A DNA stretch of 17,047 nucleotides from Dehalococcoidia bacterium (GCA_009692985.1 SHYF01000014.1:1-17047); one strand, 5' to 3'; shown: positions 1-7,068, numbered from the stretch's first letter. Program-made: numbers and translations. The notes: generated by a model not told the origin, from the sequence alone.

Positions 1-75
1 AGATTATTTTATCCCCCCTTCCTGCCAGTGTCTGTCCTGAGTAGGCCGAAAGAAAGGGGGTTAAGGGGATGGTCG
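1..75 (-). repeat. Dispersed palindromic element, copy 1 (partial)
   Basis: This is the inner part of the dispersed element in reverse orientation, cut by the window edge. It aligns with the matching part of the copy at 1766-1940: AGAT, a CCCCCCTTCCTG block, a degenerate CCTGAG..CGAAAG palindrome and a GGGGATGGTCG tail. The usual end of the element (about 25 more bases finishing at a TA tetramer) is missing: similarity stops at base 75 and the hisIE start codon follows one base later. The purine-rich AAGGGGATGG within it is the only ribosome-binding-site-like sequence ahead of hisIE. Confidence 0.8.
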
Positions 76-76
76 T

Positions 77-691
77 ATGACAATCAAACTTGACCAACAA
101 GGACTGGTGCCGGCGGTAGTCCAGGACATCAACACCAAAGCGGTGCTCATGGTGGGCTACGTGAACCCCGGCTCATTGAAGCGCACCTTGGAAAGCGGCC
201 ATGTCTGGTTCTACAGCAGGAGTCGAGAAGAGCTTTGGCACAAAGGCGAGACTTCCGGCAACCTCATGAACCTCAAGGCGGCGTGGGTGGACTGCGATAG
301 CGATACACTGCTGCTCCAGGTGGAGCCGGAAGGCCCCGCGTGCCACACCGGCAACGTCAGTTGTTTCTTCACCCCGCTGGACGCAAAGCCGGAGTACCAG
401 GAGGCGGAGCGTGGCTCCGGCGTGCTGGAGGAGTTGTTTGCTGTCATAAAGGAGCGCCAGCAAGATATGCCCCAGGGCAGCTACACCGCGGAGCTTCTAA
501 AGGCAGGCGTGGGCCGAGTGGCGCAGAAGGTCATCGAGGAGGCGGGCGAGTCGGCCATTGCTGCTGTGGAAGGCAGCGAGCGTGTGCCCCAGGAGGTGGC
601 GGACCTCTTCTATCACGCCCTGGTGCTGCTGGCCGCCTCCGGCGTTTCCCCAGAGGCCGTGTGGCAGGAGCTAAGGACACGGAGGAAGTAG
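77..691 (+). CDS. hisIE: Bifunctional phosphoribosyl-AMP cyclohydrolase / phosphoribosyl-ATP pyrophosphatase
   Basis: Catalyses the second and third steps of histidine biosynthesis in the cytoplasm: PR-ATP to PR-AMP, then ring opening to ProFAR. The 204-residue product is a HisI domain (about 1-105) fused to a HisE domain (about 113-204). HisI landmarks are YSRSREELWHKGETSGN (46-62), the metal-site aspartates in DCDSD (72-76), and the cysteines in GPACHTG and SCFF (89, 96). HisE shows the MazG-like EEAGE motif (154-158) and EVADLFYH (173-180). Length is normal for the fusion. The ATG at 77 is preceded by an AAGGGGATGG stretch that belongs to the dispersed element. No other his gene is in view, so any operon partner would lie to the left. 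Confidence 0.97.
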   Translation: MTIKLDQQGLVPAVVQDINTKAVLMVGYVNPGSLKRTLESGHVWFYSRSREELWHKGETSGNLMNLKAAWVDCDSDTLLLQVEPEGPACHTGNVSCFFTPLDAKPEYQEAERGSGVLEELFAVIKERQQDMPQGSYTAELLKAGVGRVAQKVIEEAGESAIAAVEGSERVPQEVADLFYHALVLLAASGVSPEAVWQELRTRRK

Positions 692-769
692 TGAGATGCA
701 CGGCATTTCAGATAGTCCTCTGACGGAACGCGGAGCACCCAAGCAACCAGCACCTTGGAGTACAAAGGC

Positions 770-798
770 GTGACTTGACAGCCAGACTAACATATAAT
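770..798 (+). promoter_or_regulatory. Candidate sigma-70-type promoter for ilvE
   Basis: A perfect TATAAT (793-798) lies 17 bp downstream of GTGACT (770-775), which matches four of six -35 consensus bases. The predicted start near 805 leaves a leader of about 29 nt containing the strong AAAGGAG ribosome binding site (821-827). An overlapping TTGACA (775-780) is only 12 bp from the same -10 box, so it is unlikely to be the -35 element. The rest of the 692-833 gap shows nothing recognisable. Confidence 0.45.
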
Positions 799-833
799 TG
801 CTTTGATCCCTCTCGCGGACAAAGGAGACAACG

Positions 834-1769
834 ATGCCACCGGTGGTTTTTCACAAAGGGAAATTCATGCCTCTGGCAGATGCTTCCGTAGGAATAATGA
901 CCCACGCCCTCCACTATGGCACCGCCGTATTTGAAGGCATCCGCGGCAACTGGAACGCCGAGGACGAACACACCTACATCTTCCGGATGCGGGAACACTA
1001 CGATCGCCTTCTGGCAGGGTGCAAGGTGATGCGCATCCGGCTCCCATATTCCGCACAAGAGCTGTGCGACATCACCACCCAAATGGTGGAAAAGTGCGGG
1101 TACGCTCAGGACATCTACATACGCCCCATCGCCTACAAGAGCGAGGAGCGAGTGGCTATCCTCAACCTGGACCCTCTCGCAAGCAGCTTCAGCGTGCTGG
1201 CCATACCATTCGGTGCGTACATGGACCTGGAGGCGGCCGCGCGCTGCTGCACCTCCTCTTGGCGACGCATGGAAGACACAATGATCCCGCCCTATTTGAA
1301 GATCAGCGGCCTCTACGTAAACAGCATTCTGGCCAAGACCGAAGCGGTACTGGCGGGGTTCGACGAGGCCATCCTGCTAAACCAGCACGGTTACGTCTCG
1401 GAGGGCACGGGGGAGAACCTGTTCATGTACCGGGGCGGCAAGCTGATAACACCGCCGGTGGAGGACAACGCCTTGCCAGGCATCACCCGCAACACTGTGT
1501 CGGATATAGCTCGCAACGAGTTCGGCTTGCAGGTGGTGGAGCGCCACATCCCTCGCAGCGAGCTGTACCTGGCCGACGAGGTGTTCCTGACCGGAACAGC
1601 GGCCCACCTCACGCCTGTGGGTTCCGTGGACAACCACCTGATATCGGATGGAAACATGGGTCCTATTACACGCCAGCTCCAGACTATGTATTTCGATATG
1701 GTGCGAGGCAAGGTGCCAAAGTACATTCACTGGTGCACGCAGGTTGCCACCAAGCTTGTCTCGGCCTAG
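834..1769 (+). CDS. ilvE: Branched-chain amino acid aminotransferase (class IV)
   Basis: PLP-dependent transaminase interconverting Leu/Ile/Val and their 2-oxo acids, the last step of branched-chain amino acid synthesis. The 311-residue protein covers the whole class IV fold: GIMTHALHYGTAVFEGIRG near the N-terminus, IRPIAYKSE, the likely Schiff-base lysine Lys156 in PYLKISGLY, SEGTGENLF, LPGITRNTV, and LADEVFLTGTAAHLTPV near the C-terminus. The ATG follows AAAGGAG with a 7-nt gap, the best ribosome binding site in the window. The TAG stop (1767-1769) is part of the CTAG tetramer bounding the next dispersed element. D-amino-acid transaminase and aminodeoxychorismate lyase share the fold, but length and motifs favour IlvE. 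Confidence 0.95.
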   Translation: MPPVVFHKGKFMPLADASVGIMTHALHYGTAVFEGIRGNWNAEDEHTYIFRMREHYDRLLAGCKVMRIRLPYSAQELCDITTQMVEKCGYAQDIYIRPIAYKSEERVAILNLDPLASSFSVLAIPFGAYMDLEAAARCCTSSWRRMEDTMIPPYLKISGLYVNSILAKTEAVLAGFDEAILLNQHGYVSEGTGENLFMYRGGKLITPPVEDNALPGITRNTVSDIARNEFGLQVVERHIPRSELYLADEVFLTGTAAHLTPVGSVDNHLISDGNMGPITRQLQTMYFDMVRGKVPKYIHWCTQVATKLVSA

Positions 1770-1940
1770 CTGGTTGTTGCACAAGAAAAATCCAGAGGAG
1801 CAAAGCCCCTTTGGTGTGGGTCTGGGGGTATCCCCCAGATGTACTTTTCACCCCCCTTCCTGGCCAGAGCCTGTCCTTGAGCGTAGCGAAGGAAAGGGGG
1901 CTAGGGGGATGGTCGGAAGAGTCTTTCATCACGCTGCTAA
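1766..1940 (-). repeat. Dispersed palindromic element, copy 2
   Basis: Element of about 167 bp in reverse orientation, bounded by CTAG (1766-1769) and CTAA (1937-1940). The ilvE-side terminus is CTGGTTGTTGCACAAGAAAAA, diverged from the consensus CAGGNTGNTGAAAAA. The other terminus reads, on the opposite strand, CAGCGTGATGAAAGAC. Inside are the hairpin at 1792-1814, the CTGGGGGTATCCCCCAG palindrome, and an extra nested 18-bp palindrome CCTTGAGCGTAGCGAAGG (1875-1892). The 53 bases after it (1941-1993) show no feature apart from a weak GGGAGAG upstream of the next gene. Confidence 0.88.
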
Positions 1941-1993
1941 CTGCCAGAGCGGCCAATGTTCAACCTAAGGGAGAGTAGCCTCACCGAAATGCC

Positions 1994-2425
1994 ATGACCG
2001 ATTTTGCCCTGGACTACCTGGCTTTTGTCTTCCTCGCCGCCCTGGGCGTCCTGCTGGCTGTCACAGCGCATAGCAAGTTGCACGGCTTGCTGCTGGTGGG
2101 CCGCCGCCTATCCGTTCTCCTGGGCGGAGCGCTGACCGTGGCGGCGTTCGATTGGTTTTTCACATCCGAGCCCAGGAATCTGCCGGATACAGGAGCGGGG
2201 CTTGACGGAAATGAGCAGGCAGTGCTGTTTGCCCTGGGCGCGGGGGCGGCGCTGGCCCTGCTACTTATCTTATCCTCATTGCGCAACTGGTCCATGGGAG
2301 CCAACGCCGCCGGAGACGGTGTAGAGGCACTGCGGAACTCAAGCTATTTGCGCCTTCTGTTCAAGGGGACAAAAGACCATTGGGACCACTGGTACGGGCG
2401 GATGAAACAGCACTCCTCTGGCTGA
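1994..2425 (+). CDS. Small membrane protein of unknown function
   Basis: A 143-residue protein that I do not recognise. Three hydrophobic segments are visible (about 7-25, 32-56 and 76-96), followed by a soluble C-terminal tail rich in charged and aromatic residues (TKDHWDHWYGRMKQHSSG). No cofactor motif or lipobox is apparent. The ATG at 1994 is used because the nearby ATG at 1989 runs into a stop after one codon. The ribosome binding site is weak. The last 46 bases overlap the start of the PAP2-like gene in another frame, suggesting translational coupling and a shared role at the membrane. The coding frame is supported by sustained hydrophobic composition and by this arrangement. Confidence 0.7.
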   Translation: MTDFALDYLAFVFLAALGVLLAVTAHSKLHGLLLVGRRLSVLLGGALTVAAFDWFFTSEPRNLPDTGAGLDGNEQAVLFALGAGAALALLLILSSLRNWSMGANAAGDGVEALRNSSYLRLLFKGTKDHWDHWYGRMKQHSSG

Positions 2426-2970
2426 ACTCCTGGGTGGGCCACTTTCCCTGGCTGGACACCATTGTCCAGTGGGTTGTCAGCGACTACCTGGTGCCAGTGA
2501 CGCTTTCACTGGTGCTGCTGGGACTATGGTTTCATGGCTCCACACCCGGCGCCCGGGAGCGCAACCAGCGTGGTGTGATGACGGCAGTCTTGGGATTAGC
2601 CTTTGCCGACCTCGCAGTCGAGGTGTTGAACCAATTCATGTACCGGCCCCGGCCATTTGAGGCCCTGGATGTATCGCTGCTCTTTTACAAGCCGGTGGAC
2701 TCCTCTTTTCCGGCCAACCCGGCTGCCGTGGGCTTCGCTGTGGCCCTTGCGGTATGGACATGGAACCGCAAAATAGGTGTGGCTCTTCTGGCCATCGCTG
2801 TCCTCTTTTCCCTGGCCAGGGTCTACGCTGGCGTGTTCTACCCGTTGGACATCCTGGGGGGCGCAGCCGTTGGAGCTATAGGAAGCCTGCTGGGGTCATT
2901 GCTGATGCGGTGGGCCGAACCATTGCCAGGCATGTTTTTGAAGCTGGCCAGGTCAGTGTACCTGGCTTAG
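2380..2970 (+). CDS. PAP2-superfamily membrane protein lacking catalytic histidines
   Basis: A 196-residue membrane protein with the PAP2 (type 2 phosphatidic acid phosphatase) layout: YRPRPF (motif 1 region), SSFPANPAAVGF (motif 2 region), ARVYAGVFYPLDILGG (motif 3 region), and about five hydrophobic helices. The family normally hydrolyses lipid phosphates such as undecaprenyl diphosphate. Here the motif 2 histidine is replaced (FPANP instead of FPxxH), and so is the motif 3 nucleophile (GVFYPLD instead of GVHYPLD). The motif 1 lysine is also not evident. Phosphatase activity is therefore doubtful. The start is TTG (2380), preceded by AAGGGGA, inside the end of the upstream gene. The stop TAG is formed by the TTAG bounding the next dispersed element. 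Confidence 0.85.
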   Translation: MGPLVRADETALLWLNSWVGHFPWLDTIVQWVVSDYLVPVTLSLVLLGLWFHGSTPGARERNQRGVMTAVLGLAFADLAVEVLNQFMYRPRPFEALDVSLLFYKPVDSSFPANPAAVGFAVALAVWTWNRKIGVALLAIAVLFSLARVYAGVFYPLDILGGAAVGAIGSLLGSLLMRWAEPLPGMFLKLARSVYLA

Positions 2971-3086
2971 CAGGTTGATGAAAAAGGGGAGTCCAGAGGG
3001 GCAAAGCCCCGGAGCCTACCCTGAGCGAAGCCGAAGGGACGGGGGAACTGGGGGGTGGTCGAAGGAGTTTTACAACACCCTGCTAG
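2967..3086 (-). repeat. Dispersed palindromic element, copy 3
   Basis: A short copy of 112 bp between TTAG (2967-2970) and CTAG (3083-3086), in reverse orientation. The left terminus CAGGTTGATGAAAAA matches the consensus exactly. The right terminus, read on the other strand, is CAGGGTGTTGTAAAAC. The GGGGC-AAA-GCCCC hairpin is kept, but the middle is reduced and carries a CCCTGAGCGAAGCCGAAGGG palindrome variant. It is the entire gap between two convergent genes and supplies the stop codon of both. Confidence 0.9.
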
Positions 3087-3793
3087 ATCCGAAACTCCAT
3101 CTTCTGAAAAGCCTCCGCAAAAGGCAGGCCAGCCGGCTCACCAGCCCGCTTCGCTCCCTCTCTCATGCCCTGTCCGAAATCCCGGTTCGGGTCGCGGCTT
3201 GGGCGCTCCACAAACTGGCTTCTATGACACAGCATGGCCTGGACTTTAATATCCAGCGTATTGCTGATGTCAACGAACTCGTCCGGGCTTTCGCTGCCCC
3301 AGAGCAGCACTACCCCCACTTTATGAGGCAGAATCCCAGCTTTGGTTAGCTCAGAGTAGTGCCAGGGATCTCTGATGTATGGGTACACGGCGTCTAATGT
3401 GACAGTGCCTACCATCCTGTGGTCACGATGAGCATGGCGGCTGCGGTTCATGGGAGCGTGGGTCAGTATTACCTGGGGGCGGAACCGCCGGATCTCCCGC
3501 ACCAGCTCACCTCGGAACTCTCGATTGTCCTCCAGCTCGCCATCGGGGTGCTCCAGGAATATCACCTCCTGCACGCCCAAGGCAGCAGCAGCGTTCCGCT
3601 GCTCCCGCTCCCGGGTCTGCGCCAAGTGTTCTGGCGTGACCTCCATCTCTTCTGTCCCTTTGTTGCCATTGGTGCACACCACATAAGCCACCTCAGTGCC
3701 CTGTTGCGTCCAGCTTGCTATAGTGCCGGCGCATCCTATCTCATCGTCAGGATGAGCAAAGATTACCATGGCTCGTTGAGGTCGTTCTATCAT
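3083..3793 (-). CDS. PIG-L/LmbE family zinc-dependent deacetylase
   Basis: A 236-residue protein of the PIG-L de-N-acetylase family, which removes acetyl groups from GlcNAc-type substrates (GlcNAc-PI, mycothiol and bacillithiol precursors, other conjugates). The zinc motif AHPDDE lies at 13-18 (His14, Asp17), and HRDH at 122-125 supplies the third ligand (His125). The order TNGNKGT, EHPDGEL, ILTHAP is typical of the family. The ATG is preceded by GGAGG ten bases upstream. The TAG stop is formed by the edge of the dispersed element at 2967-3086. The substrate cannot be read from sequence. A MshA-like glycosyltransferase lies on the same strand at 7295-8521, which is compatible with but does not prove a shared thiol-cofactor or glycoconjugate pathway. 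Confidence 0.92.
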   Translation of the reverse strand: MIERPQRAMVIFAHPDDEIGCAGTIASWTQQGTEVAYVVCTNGNKGTEEMEVTPEHLAQTREREQRNAAAALGVQEVIFLEHPDGELEDNREFRGELVREIRRFRPQVILTHAPMNRSRHAHRDHRMVGTVTLDAVYPYIRDPWHYSELTKAGILPHKVGVVLLWGSESPDEFVDISNTLDIKVQAMLCHRSQFVERPSRDPNRDFGQGMREGAKRAGEPAGLPFAEAFQKMEFRI

Positions 3794-3840
3794 GGATAAC
3801 CAACCTCCGTAATACGACTGCTAACAGGTACGTATAAAAA

Positions 3841-3868
3841 AGAGTAACACATGGATTTGTATTGTCAA
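3841..3868 (-). promoter_or_regulatory. Candidate promoter for the PIG-L gene
   Basis: On the - strand a perfect TTGACA (3868-3863) is followed after 16 bp by TACTCT (3846-3841), which is preceded by a TG one base upstream (extended -10). A start near 3834 gives a leader of about 40 nt. The site lies between the dispersed element at 3891-4038 and the gene. The -10 hexamer matches consensus at only three positions. Confidence 0.4.
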
Positions 3869-3890
3869 AAGAGGGGTTGCCTTGGGGGTT

Positions 3891-4038
3891 CTAACGGAGC
3901 GCGGAAAAACTCTTTCGACCATCCCCCTTTGTCCCCCTTCCTTCCAGGCAGGGGGAATTCGGAGATTTCTGGGGGACACCCCCAATTCCCCCGCCAATGG
4001 GGCTTAGCCCACCTGGGCTCCCCTTTCCTAGCAGACTA
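3891..4038 (+). repeat. Dispersed palindromic element, copy 4
   Basis: Forward-orientation copy with degenerate ends, between CTAA (3891-3894) and CTAG (4035-4038). The left terminus is CGGAGCGCGGAAAAACTC followed by TTTCGACCATCCCCC. The right terminus is CCTTTCCTAGCAGACTAG, missing some consensus bases. It keeps the CTGGGGGACACCCCCA palindrome and a weakened third hairpin (AATGGGGCTTAGCCCACC). It fills most of the gap between the PIG-L gene and the aminotransferase. The remaining nine bases before the aminotransferase stop hold nothing recognisable. Confidence 0.82.
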
Positions 4039-4047
4039 GCCAACTCT

Positions 4048-5205
4048 CTAGACGAACGCTTTCAACCGCGTAACTGCCTTTTGCAGATTCTCCACCGAGT
4101 TGGCATATGAGAAGCGGACGTACCCCTTTCCGTGCTTGCCAAAGCCTGTTCCCGAAAGGCAAGCCACCCCTGCTTCTTTCAGCGCCCTATCTTCGAACTG
4201 TTCACTGGATAGACCAGTGCCGGCAATGTTGGCGAATGCATAGAAAGCCCCCTCCGGCATCGGACAACGGACGCCGGATATGCTGTTGAGACCCTCCACA
4301 AACACTCCACGTCGCCCCCGGAACTCCTCCCTCATGGCGGCAACGTCATCCTGGGGGCCCTCCAGGGCATCTATGATAGCGCGCTGGGAGAAGGCGGTGG
4401 CGCAGGATACGCTGTTTACCGCCAGCTTGATGATGTGCTCGGTGAGCACATCCGGGAACACACCGTAGCCCAACCGCCAGCCGGTCATGGCGTAGGACTT
4501 GGACAGGCCGTCCAGGATGATAGTCCTGTCCGTCATGCCAGGAACGGAAGCGATACTGAAATGGCTGCCTTCGTAGAGTATGTCTTTGTACACCTCGTCC
4601 GTTAGGACGTACAGGTTGGGTCGCCTCTTTGCCATGGCAGCGATAGCTTCTATTTCGTCCTGGGTCAGTATGGAACCGCAAGGATTGTTGGGAGAGTTCA
4701 GTATGATCAACCGAGTGCGATCTGTGATCTGGGCGGCCAGTTGCCGGAGGTCCGGGTGGTAGCCGTTCTCTTCCAGCAACGGCATTGGCACCGGCCGCGC
4801 GCCACAGAAGCGGATCATGGACTCGTAAACAGGAAAACCCGGGTTGGGATATATGACATCGTTGCCTCTTTGGGCCAGAGCCAAGATGGTAAAAAACATG
4901 ATTGGTTTGGCACCGGGTGTCACGACTACCTGGCGCCAGTCCACATCAATGTCGCGGCGTTGACCAACATTTTGGGCTATGGATTGGCGAACCTCGGCCA
5001 GGCCGGGCGCTGGAACGTAATGGGTGTAGCCCTGTTCTATGGCCCGTGTCACCGCGTCCCTTATGTGCTTGGGAGTGGCGAAGTCAGGTTCGCCTATCTC
5101 CAAATGGACGATGTCCCTGCCCTGGGCTTCCAGCTCCCTGGCCTTTGCCAGTACGGCGAAGGCTGACTCTGTGCCCAGGTTCCCCATCCTGCGTGCCAAA
5201 ACCAT
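4048..5205 (-). CDS. PLP-dependent class I/II aminotransferase (aspartate aminotransferase-like)
   Basis: A 385-residue fold-type I aminotransferase, probably transferring amino groups between aspartate or another amino acid and 2-oxoglutarate. Visible motifs: LEIGEPDFATP (35-45), THYVPAPGLAEVR (61-73), PNPGFPVYE (120-128), NSPNNPCG (170-177), DEVY (203-206), the PLP lysine Lys236 in DGLSKSYAMTGWRLGY, and a C-terminal VRFSYAN. The reading frame is open 30 codons further upstream, but the ATG at 5205 is chosen because AAGGAGG sits 5 bases before it and the conserved fold begins just after. Specificity (aspartate, alanine, LL-diaminopimelate or N-succinyl-DAP) is not settled by motifs. The nearest upstream sequence is an element copy at 5356-5511. 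Confidence 0.93.
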   Translation of the reverse strand: MVLARRMGNLGTESAFAVLAKARELEAQGRDIVHLEIGEPDFATPKHIRDAVTRAIEQGYTHYVPAPGLAEVRQSIAQNVGQRRDIDVDWRQVVVTPGAKPIMFFTILALAQRGNDVIYPNPGFPVYESMIRFCGARPVPMPLLEENGYHPDLRQLAAQITDRTRLIILNSPNNPCGSILTQDEIEAIAAMAKRRPNLYVLTDEVYKDILYEGSHFSIASVPGMTDRTIILDGLSKSYAMTGWRLGYGVFPDVLTEHIIKLAVNSVSCATAFSQRAIIDALEGPQDDVAAMREEFRGRRGVFVEGLNSISGVRCPMPEGAFYAFANIAGTGLSSEQFEDRALKEAGVACLSGTGFGKHGKGYVRFSYANSVENLQKAVTRLKAFV

Positions 5206-5355
5206 GCCAACCTCCTTGGGTGTGTTGTTTACGCCTGTTTTGCCATTGTGCCAGGGCGCATTGTCCCACTTTCCTCTGTCAGGCCGGCAGTACACCGGAG
5301 CGCCCTGGCGCTTGCTATATAGTCGTGCAGCGTGGCCTGAAACGCAAGATGAGCG

Positions 5356-5511
5356 TTAGCAGGTTGCTGAGAAAGAGGAGTCCAGAGGGGCTTCGCCCCT
5401 CTGGAGGGGGAATTTGGGGTGCCCCCCAAAAAATCTTCAACCCCCCCCCCATTCCTTCCAGGAAGGGGAACAAAGGGGGATGGTCGAGGAAGTTTTTCAT
5501 CACCCTGTTAG
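5356..5511 (-). repeat. Dispersed palindromic element, copy 5 (perfect TTAG flanks)
   Basis: Reverse-orientation copy with identical TTAG tetramers at both edges (5356-5359 and 5508-5511), the best target-duplication-like pair in the family. Termini are CAGGTTGCTGAGAAAG and, on the other strand, CAGGGTGATGAAAAAC. The hairpin at 5382-5404 is a perfect 9-bp stem with loop CTTCG. A run of ten C (5441-5450) interrupts the central palindrome. The 60 bases between this copy and the helicase stop (5512-5571) show no feature. Confidence 0.9.
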
Positions 5512-5571
5512 AGTTTCACAAGAATGTGGCGCAACAAGGACGAGCTTGCAGGAGACGCAGACGGCCCTCGG

Positions 5572-6999
5572 CTAGCTATGGTAGAGCGCCAACCGCGCCT
5601 TCTTCAACTCATCACCTACATGGGCATGGATGGTATCCAGCATTTCGAAGTCCGACTCGGAGACGAATGTGATAGCGGTGCCTGCTCGTCCCATACGCGC
5701 CGTTCTGCCAATGCGGTGGACGTACTCCTCAACGTTATCTGGCATATCGTAGTTGATGACGTGAGACACGGCGGGAATATCAAGCCCTCGCGCCGCCAAA
5801 TTGGTGGCAACCAGCACCCGCAGTTGATTGTTGCGAAAGCGGCCCATCACTGCGTCACGCTGCGACTGCGGCATGTCGCCGTGGATGGCCTGGATGTCGT
5901 AACCGCGACGCTGTAACTGTTCCACCAGCCTGTCCACCCCCAGTTTCGTGCGCCGGAATACCAGGGCCTGGGTTATCCGATCAGGCTCCTTCAGCAGCGC
6001 CTCCAGGGCTACAGCGCGATCCCTCTCGGCCACTTCGAAGTATATCTGCTCAACCTGCTCCACCGGCTCAGCGTTCCCGCCCACAAGGATCCAAGCGGGT
6101 CCTTTCATGTAGCGGTTTGCCAGCCTTCTGATCGGGCCTGGCATTGTGGCGGAGAATAGCATCGTCTGACGCGAAGAGGGCGTATGGCGCAGTATGCGTT
6201 CGATGTCGTCTGCAAAGCCGATGTCCAGCATGTGGTCGGCCTCGTCCAATACAACGAATTGGATCCGGTCCAGCTGTATCGTGCCTCGCTCCATGTGATC
6301 CATCAACCTGCCTGGCGTAGCCACGATTATGTGGGCGCCCCGCTGCAATGCCTCCATCTGCCGGCTTATGGCTTGGCCCCCGTAAATTGCTACGCTCCTC
6401 AGGCCACGGAACTTGCCTATGCGGGCCAGCTCTCCCCTTACTTGCACCGCCAGCTCCCGGGTTGGCACAAGCACCAGAGCCTGTAAGTCTCGAAAGTCTG
6501 GGTCAAGCATCTCCACCAGAGGGATGCCAAAGGCAGCGGTTTTTCCTGTGCCGGTCTGGGCCTGGCCCACTACGTCTTGTCCAGCGCGCACTAGCGGGAT
6601 CACCGCCTCCTGGATGGGAGTGGGAGCGGCGTATCCCATGCCCTCCAAAGCCCTGGCCACAGGGTCCGATATATCAATGTTGCCGAAGTGATTGCCGAGC
6701 GAAGGTGTAGCTGGCGTGGGGCCAGCAGCCTGCGGTCTCCTCTGTCGTCGCGGACGACGAGCCTGCAATGGCGTGTGAGCAGGCAGGTCAGACCTGATGG
6801 CAGGCGAAGGTGGAGCTTCAGGTGGCGCTGCCAAGGCGACCGTAGCTACCGGTGCCTTGGCAGGCAATGGCACCGGGGCGGTAACAGAAGGGGTCTGGAT
6901 GCCGCGCTTACTGAATAACGAAACGATTTTCCGAGTTATGGTGTCGAGTATGGGGAGAACCTGCTCTGGGGTAGACTCGCGGGGAAGACTGGCGCACAC
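5572..6999 (-). CDS. DEAD-box ATP-dependent RNA helicase
   Basis: A 475-residue helicase that unwinds RNA, likely in ribosome assembly or mRNA turnover. All core motifs are present: Q motif ending TPIQ (Gln130), Walker A AQTGTGKT (147-154), PTRELA (179-184), TPGR (228-231), DEAD (252-255), SAT (283-285), ARGLDIP (403-409) and HRIGRTAR (428-435). The C-terminus ends soon after the second RecA domain, with no RNA-binding extension. Instead there is an N-terminal region of about 100 residues: a short helical stretch, then an Ala/Pro-rich linker (about 40-80) and a basic RRPRRQRRPQ patch. The start is uncertain. GTG at 6999 is the first conventional start after the in-frame TAA at 7045-7047, but it has no clear ribosome binding site. 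Confidence 0.93.
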   Translation of the reverse strand: MCASLPRESTPEQVLPILDTITRKIVSLFSKRGIQTPSVTAPVPLPAKAPVATVALAAPPEAPPSPAIRSDLPAHTPLQARRPRRQRRPQAAGPTPATPSLGNHFGNIDISDPVARALEGMGYAAPTPIQEAVIPLVRAGQDVVGQAQTGTGKTAAFGIPLVEMLDPDFRDLQALVLVPTRELAVQVRGELARIGKFRGLRSVAIYGGQAISRQMEALQRGAHIIVATPGRLMDHMERGTIQLDRIQFVVLDEADHMLDIGFADDIERILRHTPSSRQTMLFSATMPGPIRRLANRYMKGPAWILVGGNAEPVEQVEQIYFEVAERDRAVALEALLKEPDRITQALVFRRTKLGVDRLVEQLQRRGYDIQAIHGDMPQSQRDAVMGRFRNNQLRVLVATNLAARGLDIPAVSHVINYDMPDNVEEYVHRIGRTARMGRAGTAITFVSESDFEMLDTIHAHVGDELKKARLALYHS

Positions 7000-7068
7000 A
7001 AAAGGCGCATCATCTATGGATGTGCGCCCTGCTGTAGCTCCTGCTTATTGTTCCTCACTGTATCTAAC

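Noticed and set aside
775..798. TTGACA with TATAAT as a promoter pair upstream of ilvE
   Set aside because: The spacer is only 12 bp. GTGACT with a 17-bp spacer is the better -35 for the same -10.
1019..1978. + strand open frame (319 codons) overlapping ilvE in another frame
   Set aside because: It shadows ilvE and runs into the dispersed element; no protein-like motif.
5316..5321. TATATA as a -10 box for the aminotransferase gene
   Set aside because: No acceptable -35 at 16-18 bp and a leader of over 100 nt; too weak to list.
5441..5450. Run of ten C as a phase-variation tract
   Set aside because: It is in intergenic element DNA, not in a gene or between clear promoter boxes, and its length could be a sequencing artefact.
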